Shown one piece after another: positions 16,857 through 26,053 of a stretch of 64,000 nt of DNA. The translations under genes were made by a program, and so were the position numbers. The notes under the pieces were generated by a model that was not told the DNA's origin, made no database searches, and worked only from the letters and a program-made list of their open reading frames with translations. The stretch covers positions 62,001 through 126,000 of the forward strand of contig NZ_JBHTJP010000034.1 in NCBI RefSeq assembly GCF_042676025.1. The letters run 5' to 3'. Position 1 is the first letter of the stretch. Every line of letters begins with the position of its first letter. This DNA comes from Salinimicrobium gaetbulicola. GTDB lineage: Bacteria > Bacteroidota > Bacteroidia > Flavobacteriales > Flavobacteriaceae.

Positions 16857-17915
16857 ATGACCATATCTGAATTATTAGCCGTTTTCATTTGTATTGTAGC
16901 TTTATTTCCAACCCTGGCTTCTCTTACCAAATTTGACCAATGGTGGGTACGAGCTTTTGATTTTCCCAGATTACAGATCAGCACGATCATCATATTTGCA
17001 GTGATCTATGTAAGTATTATTTTCTCTTTCACAAAATACTGGCATTATATACTTATTTTTCTCCTGATATGGAGTTTCCTTTACCAGGCTAAAAAAATAT
17101 ATCCTTATACCATTTTTGCCCGCAAACAAGTATATCGTTTTACAGGGAAGAATAAGAATACCCGCATTTCAATTCTAGTTAGCAACGTATTGACACCCAA
17201 CAAACAGTACGACAAGCTGATTGACCTTATCAACAAATGGGATCCTGATATAATCCTTACCCTCGAATCTGACAAGACCTGGCAGGAACATTTGGATCAG
17301 GTCGAGTATAAGTATCCTTACTCTGTTAAAATTCCTCAAGATAACCTCTACGGAATGCATTTATATTCCAAGTTAGCTTTTGAGGATATGCACGTGAAAT
17401 ATCTAATTTCTGATGAGATTCCCTCTATACACGGAAAAGTTATTTTAAGAGACGGACAAAAGATCAATATACACTGTTTACATCCCAAGCCCCCGAGTCC
17501 TACTGAGGATGAAACATCTACAAACCGGGATGCTGAACTTCTACTGGTTGGGAAAGAAGTTGACCATGCAGACGCCACTCTTGTTTTTGGTGACCTGAAT
17601 GATGTAGCATGGTCCAGGACAACCAGGCTATTTCAGAAATTAAGCGGGCTGGCCGATCCACGCATAGGGCGAGGCTTTTTCAATACTTATAATGCGAATA
17701 TCCCTGTTTTTAGATGGCCCCTGGACCATGTGTTCCACAGCCTGGATTTTTCCCTTGTCAAAATAAAAAGACTGCCTTCTATAGGCTCTGACCATTTTCC
17801 TTTTTTCATAGATCTTAATTACAAGACCGGTGCAGATCAACTCAATGATGAGCCTGAAGAACCTTTGGATGAAGAAGAAGAATGGGCTGAAGAAAAGATC
17901 GAAAAAGGAAGATGA
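16857..17915 (+). CDS. Membrane-anchored endonuclease/exonuclease/phosphatase family protein
   Basis: 352 residues from ATG 16857; this start places the first membrane helix at the N-terminus (TISELLAVFICIVALFPTLA). An ATG at 16800 and a TTG at 16785 are in frame upstream. Two more helices follow at about 45-80. The EEP domain (about 105-330) has N at the SNVLTPN start, E in ILTLESDKTW, GDLNDVAW and the terminal GSDHFPF, i.e. the Asn, Glu, Asp-Asn and Asp-His metal and catalytic residues. It faces the periplasm and probably cleaves a phosphodiester in lipid or nucleic acid. The acidic tail (EEPLDEEEEWAEE) is unusual. Confidence 0.85.
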   Translation: MTISELLAVFICIVALFPTLASLTKFDQWWVRAFDFPRLQISTIIIFAVIYVSIIFSFTKYWHYILIFLLIWSFLYQAKKIYPYTIFARKQVYRFTGKNKNTRISILVSNVLTPNKQYDKLIDLINKWDPDIILTLESDKTWQEHLDQVEYKYPYSVKIPQDNLYGMHLYSKLAFEDMHVKYLISDEIPSIHGKVILRDGQKINIHCLHPKPPSPTEDETSTNRDAELLLVGKEVDHADATLVFGDLNDVAWSRTTRLFQKLSGLADPRIGRGFFNTYNANIPVFRWPLDHVFHSLDFSLVKIKRLPSIGSDHFPFFIDLNYKTGADQLNDEPEEPLDEEEEWAEEKIEKGR

Positions 17916-18039
17916 AATAGGTCGAACATGCAGGCTGTTTTTATTTGAATTATGTAATTCAGAATAAATCTAAAGGTTTTATTTAGTATCTTAAATAGCT
18001 TCCCTCTTTTAAATGTACTACTTCCTAAACATTCTTATT

Positions 18040-18492
18040 ATGAAGACCTTAACCCATCAAATCACACTGACTGTATTTGGCCTTTTAAGCCTGTTACTTT
18101 TTTCTGCCTGTGACGATGAAAGAATTGATCTGAAAGAAGATACCGACCAGAAAAATGAAGTATTCAACCAGATCCTCAATGACGAAGAATTATTTGCACA
18201 ATTTATGGATGCAATGAGAGGAAATGAAAATACCATGGAGTGGATGAGAAACCACAGAGGTATGATGCGTAATTTCTACGGAAGGAAACAGGTTACCCAT
18301 ATGATGAGGAACAAACCTGAAGTAATGGATTCTGTAATGCAGGGAATGATCATGTTTTATGATCGCGACTCTACAATGAAAGGAAGTCCGGAATGGAGAA
18401 AAAAAATGAGACAACATATGATTTTAATGATGGAAAGGGACACCCTTATGTATGAGCAAATGCAACAACACATGCAACAGAAAGGTAAATAA
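18040..18492 (+). CDS. Methionine-rich lipoprotein
   Basis: 150 residues from ATG 18040, which opens a lipoprotein signal (FGLLSLLLFSACDDE, lipid Cys 24 or so); ATG 18013 upstream is possible. The rest is helical and charged with an exceptional number of Met residues, roughly one in five over the last 95 residues, in patterns such as NTMEWMRN, RGMMRNF, VMQGMIMF and ILMMERDTLMYEQM. Met clusters of this kind bind Cu(I) or Ag(I) in periplasmic proteins, so a copper buffer is conceivable; there are few His and no mature Cys. Function is inference only. A terminator follows. Confidence 0.75.
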   Translation: MKTLTHQITLTVFGLLSLLLFSACDDERIDLKEDTDQKNEVFNQILNDEELFAQFMDAMRGNENTMEWMRNHRGMMRNFYGRKQVTHMMRNKPEVMDSVMQGMIMFYDRDSTMKGSPEWRKKMRQHMILMMERDTLMYEQMQQHMQQKGK

Positions 18493-18513
18493 CCTTTTTC
18501 CTTCGAGAATTAT

Positions 18514-18539
18514 AGGCTGGGATATCCCCGGCCTTTTTT
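18514..18539 (+). terminator. Terminator after the Met-rich lipoprotein
   Basis: AGGCTGGG and CCCGGCCT pair (one G-T wobble) around ATATC, then TTTTT. It lies 22 bases after the stop. Confidence 0.82.
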
Positions 18540-18724
18540 ATTTACAAAAATTCATAACCTATTTCAAAAACTTCATGTTTTCCGGGAGGTAAATTAAGCG
18601 TCTTTCAACATTTAACTTAATATTAGACTTTAAGATTGTAAATTGAGCTGCCCTTTTAAAGTTTTAATTAAAATCTATCAAAAGCTTTCTTTTTTAAAAA
18701 AGGTTCACATAAGCAACTCAGAAC

Positions 18725-21007
18725 ATGACATCAGAACTACCTACTATTGATGAGCAGATTGTTAGAAATAAACAGCTACTGATCCTATCTGATCAAACAA
18801 CCTCAAAAATCCAATTTTCTAATAGTTCTGGAAAGTATTATTGTGGCATTACCGCAGAAAATAAGAACTTAGAAAACATATTATTCCTTAAGGACCTGGT
18901 GCATCCAGATGATCAGGAAGATTTTCTTTCCCTGCTTAAGGGGCTTAAACCGGGAAACACTAGAAATATCGATATAAGGATCAGAAATTCTGAGGGTAAG
19001 TGGACGAAATTCCATTTTACCAACCGCATTTATCAACCTTTAGAGAATGAATCTGTAGTATTAAGCCTGGGGCATCCCGTTTTTGAACCGGGAAATGAGA
19101 TCCAAACGATCGACCCAAATTATGCTTCTTTAAAATATGAATATGATAACCTCATCAGCTCGCTTGATGAAGGATTTTGCATGGTAGATATGATCTACAA
19201 TTTGGAAGGAGAGCCAATAGATTATTTATATGCAAAGACCAATGAATCTTTTATCAATCATATCAAATACCACAACATAGAAGGTCGCACCATGCGGGAA
19301 GTGGTTCCCTATCCTCAATCTAAGTTGATAGCAGCATTTTCAAAAGTTGCAAAAACAGGCAAACCGGTTCGGTTCGATCTTACTACAGAAAATTTAGGAG
19401 GAGACTGGCTGGATATGTACGTGTTTAAGATGGGAGAAAAAGAAAGTGGCCGAGTGGGTTTGCTCTTTCGGAATATAACTTCTAAAAAGATTGAGGAAGA
19501 AACACTAAAAAAAGAACTCAGTAAACATCACAAAAACCTTAAAGAATCTAATCTCCTACTGCAATCAGTATTCGACACCACTTATCTTGGTATAGCGGTA
19601 TTAAAGGCGCTGTATGATGATAAAGGAAAAGTTCATGATTTTAGGTTTGTAAGAACCAATAAAGTTCTGAATGAAATGTTCCTAAAAGAAGACATTATAG
19701 GCCAGACTTATCAGGAAGCCTCTAAATATGGTGTTGAGATGGGTATTTTCGATGCCTATAAAAAAGTTATGAAGACAGGGAAGCCTTTTGATGAAGAGTA
19801 CTTTTTCGATAAAGAAGGTTTCAGCAACTGGTTTAGGGTCACTGCACGAGCACAGGGTGATCTTTTAATTACCACAGTTGAAGATATTACCGAAAGAAAA
19901 GAAAAAGCCCAGGAACTTGCCGAAACCTTGCATTTCAAACATGAGCTGGTTACAGCTACTCATGATATCATTATGATCATAAACCTTAACACCTATACGG
20001 TAAGGTATATTAATAAAGATCTGGTGAAGGAATCCGGGCTAACACGTAAAAATATTACCGGTAAAAAACTCCAGGATGTCATGCCTTACATACATCCTCG
20101 GGATAGAGAACAAGTAATCGAACTTCACAAGAGCCTTTTGAAGTCTTCTACAGAAAAGGTGTTTAATATAGAAGTGAGGCTAAAGCTTCAAGCCGTAAGT
20201 TGGGAGTGGTTCAATGTAAGAGCTAAGGTATTCCAGAGGAAAGATAAGGACTGGGTAGATGAATACGTTCTTTTGATCAGAAATATCACCAATCAGAAAA
20301 ATACCCAAAAGGCACTTATTAAGGCAGAAAAACTTTCCATTCAGGGGGAAATAGCACGTACTTTTGCCCATGAACTTCGCAATCCTTTAGCAAGTATTGG
20401 AATGGTGAATGAAGTCTTAAAACAAAAGGTCAAGGCCGAAGGTTTCCAGGATATGGACAATTACTTTGAAATATTAAAAAGGAGTACTAAAACCCTGAAT
20501 GACCTGGTCACTAATCTTCTTAATTCCTCCAATTATACACCAGCCGTTCTCAAGCCTGAAGATCTTGGTGAAATCATCGAAAGTACGCTTCATAAGGCTG
20601 CTGACAGGATTTACCTTTCAGGAATAAAGGTGATCAAGAAATATGATGGAAAATTCCCTATTCTGGCCGACAAGGAAAAACTTGAGATCGCCCTTCTCAA
20701 TATTATTGTTAATGCCAGTGAGGCAATAGTTCCCGGAAAAGGTATTATCAAGATTGAAGTTTCTGAACACAAATCAGATTTCAAACTTAAGATCGCAGAT
20801 AATGGACAGGGCATGGAAGAGGACCAGATAGATCATTTATTTGAGGCTTTTTACACCAAAAAAGACAAAGGAATGGGAATTGGAATGAATTCAGTCAAAA
20901 ATATCCTGGAAGAACACGACGCAAGAATCGATGTAGAAAGTCAGATCGACAAGGGCTCCACGTTTTGTATTTACTTTCATAATGAAAACCTCTTAAATTC
21001 TCATTAA
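18725..21007 (+). CDS. Multi-PAS sensor histidine kinase
   Basis: 760 residues without membrane helices. Four PAS-like domains are visible at about 15-125, 130-255, 275-395 and 400-525, the later ones ending in the usual DITERKE/NITNQKN exits. The HisKA helix carries H549 in FAHELRNPLASIGMV; the ATPase domain has NIIVNASEAI, DNGQGM, and GMGIGMNSVKNIL. The sequence of the catalytic part resembles NtrB/AtoS-like kinases. There is no adjacent response regulator. It stands alone, and the sensed ligand is unknown. Confidence 0.9.
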   Translation: MTSELPTIDEQIVRNKQLLILSDQTTSKIQFSNSSGKYYCGITAENKNLENILFLKDLVHPDDQEDFLSLLKGLKPGNTRNIDIRIRNSEGKWTKFHFTNRIYQPLENESVVLSLGHPVFEPGNEIQTIDPNYASLKYEYDNLISSLDEGFCMVDMIYNLEGEPIDYLYAKTNESFINHIKYHNIEGRTMREVVPYPQSKLIAAFSKVAKTGKPVRFDLTTENLGGDWLDMYVFKMGEKESGRVGLLFRNITSKKIEEETLKKELSKHHKNLKESNLLLQSVFDTTYLGIAVLKALYDDKGKVHDFRFVRTNKVLNEMFLKEDIIGQTYQEASKYGVEMGIFDAYKKVMKTGKPFDEEYFFDKEGFSNWFRVTARAQGDLLITTVEDITERKEKAQELAETLHFKHELVTATHDIIMIINLNTYTVRYINKDLVKESGLTRKNITGKKLQDVMPYIHPRDREQVIELHKSLLKSSTEKVFNIEVRLKLQAVSWEWFNVRAKVFQRKDKDWVDEYVLLIRNITNQKNTQKALIKAEKLSIQGEIARTFAHELRNPLASIGMVNEVLKQKVKAEGFQDMDNYFEILKRSTKTLNDLVTNLLNSSNYTPAVLKPEDLGEIIESTLHKAADRIYLSGIKVIKKYDGKFPILADKEKLEIALLNIIVNASEAIVPGKGIIKIEVSEHKSDFKLKIADNGQGMEEDQIDHLFEAFYTKKDKGMGIGMNSVKNILEEHDARIDVESQIDKGSTFCIYFHNENLLNSH

Positions 21008-21105
21008 TTAACTACGTAATTTTAAAAATGGGAATTAATTCCCCAATTCTATTATTTTGTTGAGGAAAATTTCCGCACGCAGAAACACTTAAATAATTCC
21101 TGTTT

Positions 21106-21264
21106 TCAGGATGTTACCCACCACACGAAGACTATCATTCCTATAAATACAATAACAGAAAATACGAGATGGCATTTAAAGTATAACCAGTCCCATGGTA
21201 GTTTATACTCATTATTTAACAGCCTTTGAAGTAAAGATTCCTGATGTTTTTTAATTGGTCCCAT
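21106..21264 (-). CDS. Small membrane protein (52 aa)
   Basis: A short gene: ATG at 21262-21264, TGA at 21106-21108. The N-terminal half is polar (MGPIKKHQESLLQRL, then KLPWDWLYFKCH) and the C-terminal half is one membrane helix (LVFSVIVFIGMIVFVWW). It lies 85 bases downstream of the amine oxidase on the same strand and may be co-transcribed. The strong amphipathic/hydrophobic division supports a real protein, but no homolog is known to me. Confidence 0.55.
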   Translation of the reverse strand: MGPIKKHQESLLQRLLNNEYKLPWDWLYFKCHLVFSVIVFIGMIVFVWWVTS

Positions 21265-21348
21265 AATGAAAGATTTCTCAGATGTGATTGTGATATATCT
21301 TCCAAAACTGAACCAATTCTTAAAGTTTCCTTAAAGAATTGATTTTTA

Positions 21349-22833
21349 TTAATCTTCCCCCATTTCTATTTCATTAGCCGCCCTCACTCCAGATCGTAAA
21401 GCCCCTTCCATGGTACTGCGCAAGATACTGGTATGTTCTCCTGCAAAATGAACATTGCCATGAGCAGTTTGCAAATCTTTCAAATAATTGGTGACGTCAC
21501 CTGGTGCTGGCCAACTTGGCCCTCCAAGAGCATAAGGATCTGCACTCCATGCTTTAACATATCCTTCGGTAAAGTGATCATTGATTTGAGGGTATAGTTT
21601 GTACATCTGTTTTTTTATTTCGCCAATTACCTCATCATTCTTTAATTCTCCCAGATTTTTGGCATCCTCTCCCGCAACAAAACTTTCCAATATGGCCGGG
21701 CCGTTTTCCGCATCCATGAAGTTATGATAAGCATTCACTTGTCCCAATAATTGATCTGTATAAGCCATACCTGATAGTCCGTCCTGCTTCCAAAAGGGTT
21801 TATCAACCTCTAAAAAAGTACGAGTGATATTAAGAACCGGCACACTGTTAATAGCCTCCCTTTTTTGAGAAGATAAAACAGGCTCAAAAGTTATTTTATC
21901 TAACACTTTCAAAGGAACGGCCACGATCACCTTATCGGCAGAAAACACTTCATCGGAATTTGTTTTTATAAGGACCTTGTCTCCCTGGTCTAAAATCCCT
22001 TTAACCTCCACATCATACCTGATCGTTTCTCCTAAGCTCTTTGCCAATTCTTTAGGAAGAAGATCATTACCTCCTTTTATAATAAATGGGGAGCCGCCCA
22101 TAAACAGCCCAAAGTCTGAAACCGCCATAGACAATCCGGAGGTTTCTCCCGGCACAGCTGCAAACCACATGGTATTCTTGACCAATTTTATTGCACCTTC
22201 ACTTGCACCCTGTTCCCGCATATAATCTGCAAGGGATGAATGATCCATTTGTATTAATGGAGGCTGATCCCATTTTTCCGGATCGGTAATTTCCGGGGGA
22301 AGTGTGTCAATAAAATATTTTTTGACCAAACCCATAGGGCCCAGATCCTTTTCTTCAGTGGTTAGTTCATATGGCCATTCTACTTTCTCCTCATTTCCTA
22401 CCTTAATTAATTTCCCGTCCATATAATACAGCACAGGTTCATTCGGCATAGCCCAGGGAATTTTTTCAAGTGCGAATTCATCAATATATTTCAAAGCATG
22501 GGTATAAGTGGAGGAAAAAGCGGCTGCTCCTTCTTCGACATATAATCCTTCTTTAAAAGGTTTTCTAAGGGTGGATACTCTTCCTCCTGGCCTATTCCTC
22601 GCCTCCAATAGTGTAACATCATGCCCTGCATCCTTAAGCGCCCGGGCAGCAGAAAGACCAGAAAGCCCACCACCGATAATCAGAATCTTTTTTGGACTGG
22701 TGGTTTTAGACAAGTTAAGTCCTGCGGCAGAAAGAGTTTCAGAAAAAAACATTCCGGAGCTAAGAGCGGTGATTCCAAGTCCTATTTGTTGTAAAAAGAG
22801 CTTTCTGGAAATTAAATCAGTATTCGTTTTCAT
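21349..22833 (-). CDS. FAD-dependent amine oxidase (flavin monoamine oxidase family)
   Basis: 494 residues. An export-type leader contains S-R-K-x-F-L, a Tat-like motif with a single Arg. The dinucleotide-binding fold begins at KKILIIGGGLSGLSAARAL (GGGLSG at 54-59), followed by ARNRPGGRVSTLR, the second conserved FAD loop. The C-terminal FAD motif is FAGEHTS near 465. It should oxidise a primary or secondary amine, or an L-amino acid, to an imine with H2O2 release, probably in the periplasm. The substrate cannot be read from the sequence. A micro-gene follows it; the next gene upstream is divergent. Confidence 0.88.
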   Translation of the reverse strand: MKTNTDLISRKLFLQQIGLGITALSSGMFFSETLSAAGLNLSKTTSPKKILIIGGGLSGLSAARALKDAGHDVTLLEARNRPGGRVSTLRKPFKEGLYVEEGAAAFSSTYTHALKYIDEFALEKIPWAMPNEPVLYYMDGKLIKVGNEEKVEWPYELTTEEKDLGPMGLVKKYFIDTLPPEITDPEKWDQPPLIQMDHSSLADYMREQGASEGAIKLVKNTMWFAAVPGETSGLSMAVSDFGLFMGGSPFIIKGGNDLLPKELAKSLGETIRYDVEVKGILDQGDKVLIKTNSDEVFSADKVIVAVPLKVLDKITFEPVLSSQKREAINSVPVLNITRTFLEVDKPFWKQDGLSGMAYTDQLLGQVNAYHNFMDAENGPAILESFVAGEDAKNLGELKNDEVIGEIKKQMYKLYPQINDHFTEGYVKAWSADPYALGGPSWPAPGDVTNYLKDLQTAHGNVHFAGEHTSILRSTMEGALRSGVRAANEIEMGED

Positions 22834-23101
22834 ATTCTTTGAAGAGATTAAAAGTTTATTGGGGGAGTTGAAAAAGAAATCAGTCTATCTAATATATTAA
22901 TTTTAGCACAAAAATTAATTAATAATCAGACACTTATAAAGTTTTCATTAAAATACTGCATAACATCAGGAAAAAAAGTCATTTTATCGAAAAGGATCTA
23001 TTCTACTGAAAATGAACGTCAAAAAAGAATTAAATTAATTAGGATTTAAGCCTCCCACCCACACTGTTAATCTAATTTCAACCATAAAACCTATTACTAT
23101 T

Positions 23102-23563
23102 ATGAAAATGCTTAAATCAACTGCAGCCATATTAACCTTACTGTTCTGCTTTAATATCACTTCGGCCCAGGAAGAAGAAATGACTCCAAAAAAATATGAG
23201 AACCCTGAATATTATATGGTTTCCTATGTAAAATTTCATCCTGGAAAATCTGGGGAGGCTAAAAAGATTATTGACGAATACTTTATACCCACTTCCCAAC
23301 AGGCAGGAACTGACGGACCTGTAATGCATCTTAACATGATAACCGGGGAATGGGATATGATGATTGTATGGCACATGAAAGAAGGTTTGGAAAGTTTGAA
23401 CTGGGAAATGAGCCCCGATGATATTAAATGGGAAAAAGCGTTCATGGCTATGGCCGGAGGAAAAGAAAAAGGAATGGATATCTCAAAACAATGGGAATCT
23501 TACATCAAGGGATCAAAATCCCACCTGGGCCGAAAACATAAACCTAAGCCAGAAAAACAATAA
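23102..23563 (+). CDS. Secreted small alpha/beta-barrel-like protein
   Basis: 153 residues with a Sec signal (MKMLKSTAAILTLLFCFNIT, cleavage near TSAQ). The mature domain starts with YYMVSYVKFHPGKSGEAKKI and contains GEWDMMIVWHMKEG, the strand-helix-strand pattern of dimeric alpha/beta-barrel (ferredoxin-like) proteins. It ends in a basic tail rich in K. No active site is recognised. It lies divergently from the amine oxidase and is closed by a strong terminator. Confidence 0.75.
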   Translation: MKMLKSTAAILTLLFCFNITSAQEEEMTPKKYENPEYYMVSYVKFHPGKSGEAKKIIDEYFIPTSQQAGTDGPVMHLNMITGEWDMMIVWHMKEGLESLNWEMSPDDIKWEKAFMAMAGGKEKGMDISKQWESYIKGSKSHLGRKHKPKPEKQ

Positions 23564-23567
23564 AAAG

Positions 23568-23591
23568 AAAAGCAGCCATATGGCTGCTTTT
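23568..23591. terminator. Bidirectional terminator
   Basis: AAAAGCAGCC and GGCTGCTTTT form a perfect stem around ATAT, with a T-run to 23595. It lies between two converging genes and directly abuts the stop codon of the minus-strand gene at 23593. Confidence 0.9.
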
Positions 23592-23592
23592 T

Positions 23593-23943
23593 TTATTTAC
23601 GAATATCCAGTTCTTCAGTAGGGCCCGGGAAATGATCACTTAAAACTTCAGTTTGGATCTTTATAGTTCGGGCATCGATATCGAACTTATTATGAGATTT
23701 CCAAGGATTAAAACCTTCAAAACATTTTTGAGCGTATAGAAAGGTTCTATTAAAATTATCGGCTTCATGAGGTGTGAACCACGCCAGCTTGGCAAACTGC
23801 ACAGGCCACTTCCATACAGGTCCAAGCCTGGTTTCTTTTGTATCCCAGATCCTATCTGGGTGAAGAAAAATCTCGGGGTATTTTTTAGGCCTGCCAATTA
23901 TTCCCATCTTTTCGTCAAACATCCATATTCCAAACTGCACCAT
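23593..23943 (-). CDS. Hypothetical protein
   Basis: 116 residues from ATG 23943 (a GTG lies one codon upstream). It starts MVQFGIWMFDEKMGIIGRPK and is rich in aromatic residues and Pro (WKWPVQFAKLAWFTPHEADN, FEGFNPWKSHNKFDIDAR). There is no signal or membrane helix. The composition is that of a folded cytoplasmic protein, and it looks intact, with a terminator at its end. I do not recognise the family. Confidence 0.7.
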   Translation of the reverse strand: MVQFGIWMFDEKMGIIGRPKKYPEIFLHPDRIWDTKETRLGPVWKWPVQFAKLAWFTPHEADNFNRTFLYAQKCFEGFNPWKSHNKFDIDARTIKIQTEVLSDHFPGPTEELDIRK

Positions 23944-24100
23944 CACTATATTTTTTTGTAGGGTTTAAATAAATGTACCTTAAAATCAATCTATTACAAT
24001 CCAACCTCATATTAAAATTATCCTATAATTATCATAAAATGTTTAAGGAGTCGCCCTTAAAAAAATGAACCCTAAAACAAATAATTACTAAATTTAATTT

Positions 24101-24247
24101 ATGAAAGAATTGAACTATGGGTGTCCAATGGGTTTTGCAGTGATCACAGGTATTGTTCTTATAATTGTGATCATTTATACCATCATCATGTTGAGAAGAC
24201 AGGTTTCAAAAAAGGAAGATTCCCCAAATAAGAATAAAAAAACCTAA
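24101..24247 (+). CDS. Small membrane protein (48 aa)
   Basis: ATG at 24101, TAA at 24245-24247. The start MKELNYGCPMGFAVITGIVL leads into one membrane helix (FAVITGIVLIIVIIYTIIML), followed by a basic tail (RRQVSKKEDSPNKNKK). The positive tail predicts an N-out, C-in orientation. The stop lies 3 bases before the end of the converging cyclase gene. No family is known to me, but the composition is strongly protein-like. Confidence 0.6.
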   Translation: MKELNYGCPMGFAVITGIVLIIVIIYTIIMLRRQVSKKEDSPNKNKKT

Positions 24248-24250
24248 CAA

Positions 24251-26047
24251 CTAACACCATTTCACGAAATACATTTTCATCATCCCTTTACTTTTCACCG
24301 GCACCTCTCCCCTGTATTCACATTCGAATTTATCCTTTACCAGCTCGTAAGTGTTTTCGGAAATATTTATTTTACCTTCTTCGGACGATGACTCCATTCT
24401 GGAAGCTATATTTACAGTATCTCCCCAAATGTCATAGGCGAATTTCTTGGTACCTACCACCCCTGCAATGACCGGCCCTGAATTAATTCCAATTCTCATC
24501 TCGAAACGTGTTTCTTTTTCAGACTTCAACTTTTTTGCTTCATCAACGAATTCAATCATCTCGCAGGCTGCTGAAACTACTTTAATGGCATGGTCTTTTG
24601 AGGGAAAAGGAACTCCTGCAGCACACATATAGGCATCTCCGACGGTTTTAATCTTCTCCAAACCATATTTTTCCATGATTCTGTCGAATTCGGAAAAATA
24701 AAAATCCACACTATCCACCAGTTCTTCCGGAGATAGGTTTTCAGCATAATGAGTGAAGTTTTTAAAATCGGTAAATAAAATAGAGACAGCATCAAATTTT
24801 TTTGGCTGGACCTTACCCTTTTCCTTCAATTCATTCGCTGTTTCCTGAGGCAGGATATTCAGAAGTAAGATCTCTGACCTGTTCTTTTCTCGCTCTATAA
24901 TCTTTTTGGTACGTCCAATGAATTTATTTCTTCTGTATAGACCAAAAGCCAGAAGCAAGATCAATAGTAATGCAACTAAAGTGGCAATAACAATTGTTTT
25001 TTGATTTTTTTTCTGCTCATTAAGAAGGTCTACTTCGGTTTGTTTACGTGCAATTTCAAAGTTGGTTCTAAGGTTGGCCATATTCTCTATGGACTGGATA
25101 TTTTTAATACTGTCTTTATAAAGCACATATTTCTTATAGTGATTATAAGCCTCATCCAGATCACCTGCTTTTTCATATATTTTTGAAAGTTTAAGGTGAA
25201 TATTTTCTAAATCTCCTTTCAGTTTATATCTATCAGCGGCTTCCAGGCTTCGTTTTCCATATTCGATCGCAGATCCAATATCATTTCGGTCCAGGTAAAT
25301 ATCTGACATGACTGCAAGAAAATCTGTAATGGCATTATAGTCATTGAACTTTTCCAAAATCTTGATAGCCTCGTTAAGGTAAAGTTCAGCTCTTATTACA
25401 TTTCCTTTTTTTGCATAGATACGCCCCAGGTTTCCCAGGCTATAAGCCTCATACTTCTTTTTATTATAGTCCCGAAATATTTTCCTTGCCCTTTCGGTAT
25501 ATACTAATGCAGAATCGATTTCATTTTCTAGAATAAGATCATCTCCAATATTATACATGGTTTGACCAATCACTAATGTCTGATCGGCTTCCTTTAATAT
25601 TTTCAATCCCCGATCATAATATTCAAAAGCAAGGGAAGAGTTTCTATTTTCTGAATAAGTATTTCCAATTTCAACATTGGTCATGGCCAATTTGACTTTC
25701 TCATCAAGTACTTCTGCCATCTCAGCGGCCTTAAATAAATAATCAACAGATTTGTGGTACTCTCCTTTTAACCGCCACGCAACACCCTGTGAATGATATG
25801 CATCATATAAAAATATTCTGTTATTTGCAGCCAAAGAGGAATTTAATAAGATGCGGGAATATTTAAGCATGCTGTCTGGTTCTTGGGATTTAACCAGAAT
25901 ATTTTTAATAAGCTCAAGGTTATTCTTTTCAGAAGGTCTGGAAGCTAAACGCCTTTTAAGACTATCTATCTCAAATTCATCCTGAGCAAAAACATTACCC
26001 GAAATTAAGAACAGAAATAAAAAAGTGAATTTTAAAAAGTGATACAT
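24251..26047 (-). CDS. TPR-domain adenylate cyclase (class III)
   Basis: 598 residues. Signal peptide (FLFLISGNVFAQ), periplasmic TPR repeats at about 40-330, a membrane helix at about 341-364 (IVIATLVALLLILLLAFGLY), then a class III cyclase domain. The metal Asp lies in LFTDFKNFT, the second in GDAYM. The purine-selecting pair is K in EKIKTVGD and D in YDIWGDTVN, which specifies adenine, and the transition-state N and R are present in VNIASRM. So the domain looks active and makes cAMP in response to an external TPR-bound signal. It follows the small protein at 26054-26464 by 6 bases on the same strand. Confidence 0.92.
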   Translation of the reverse strand: MYHFLKFTFLFLFLISGNVFAQDEFEIDSLKRRLASRPSEKNNLELIKNILVKSQEPDSMLKYSRILLNSSLAANNRIFLYDAYHSQGVAWRLKGEYHKSVDYLFKAAEMAEVLDEKVKLAMTNVEIGNTYSENRNSSLAFEYYDRGLKILKEADQTLVIGQTMYNIGDDLILENEIDSALVYTERARKIFRDYNKKKYEAYSLGNLGRIYAKKGNVIRAELYLNEAIKILEKFNDYNAITDFLAVMSDIYLDRNDIGSAIEYGKRSLEAADRYKLKGDLENIHLKLSKIYEKAGDLDEAYNHYKKYVLYKDSIKNIQSIENMANLRTNFEIARKQTEVDLLNEQKKNQKTIVIATLVALLLILLLAFGLYRRNKFIGRTKKIIEREKNRSEILLLNILPQETANELKEKGKVQPKKFDAVSILFTDFKNFTHYAENLSPEELVDSVDFYFSEFDRIMEKYGLEKIKTVGDAYMCAAGVPFPSKDHAIKVVSAACEMIEFVDEAKKLKSEKETRFEMRIGINSGPVIAGVVGTKKFAYDIWGDTVNIASRMESSSEEGKINISENTYELVKDKFECEYRGEVPVKSKGMMKMYFVKWC

Positions 26048-26053
26048 ACATTA

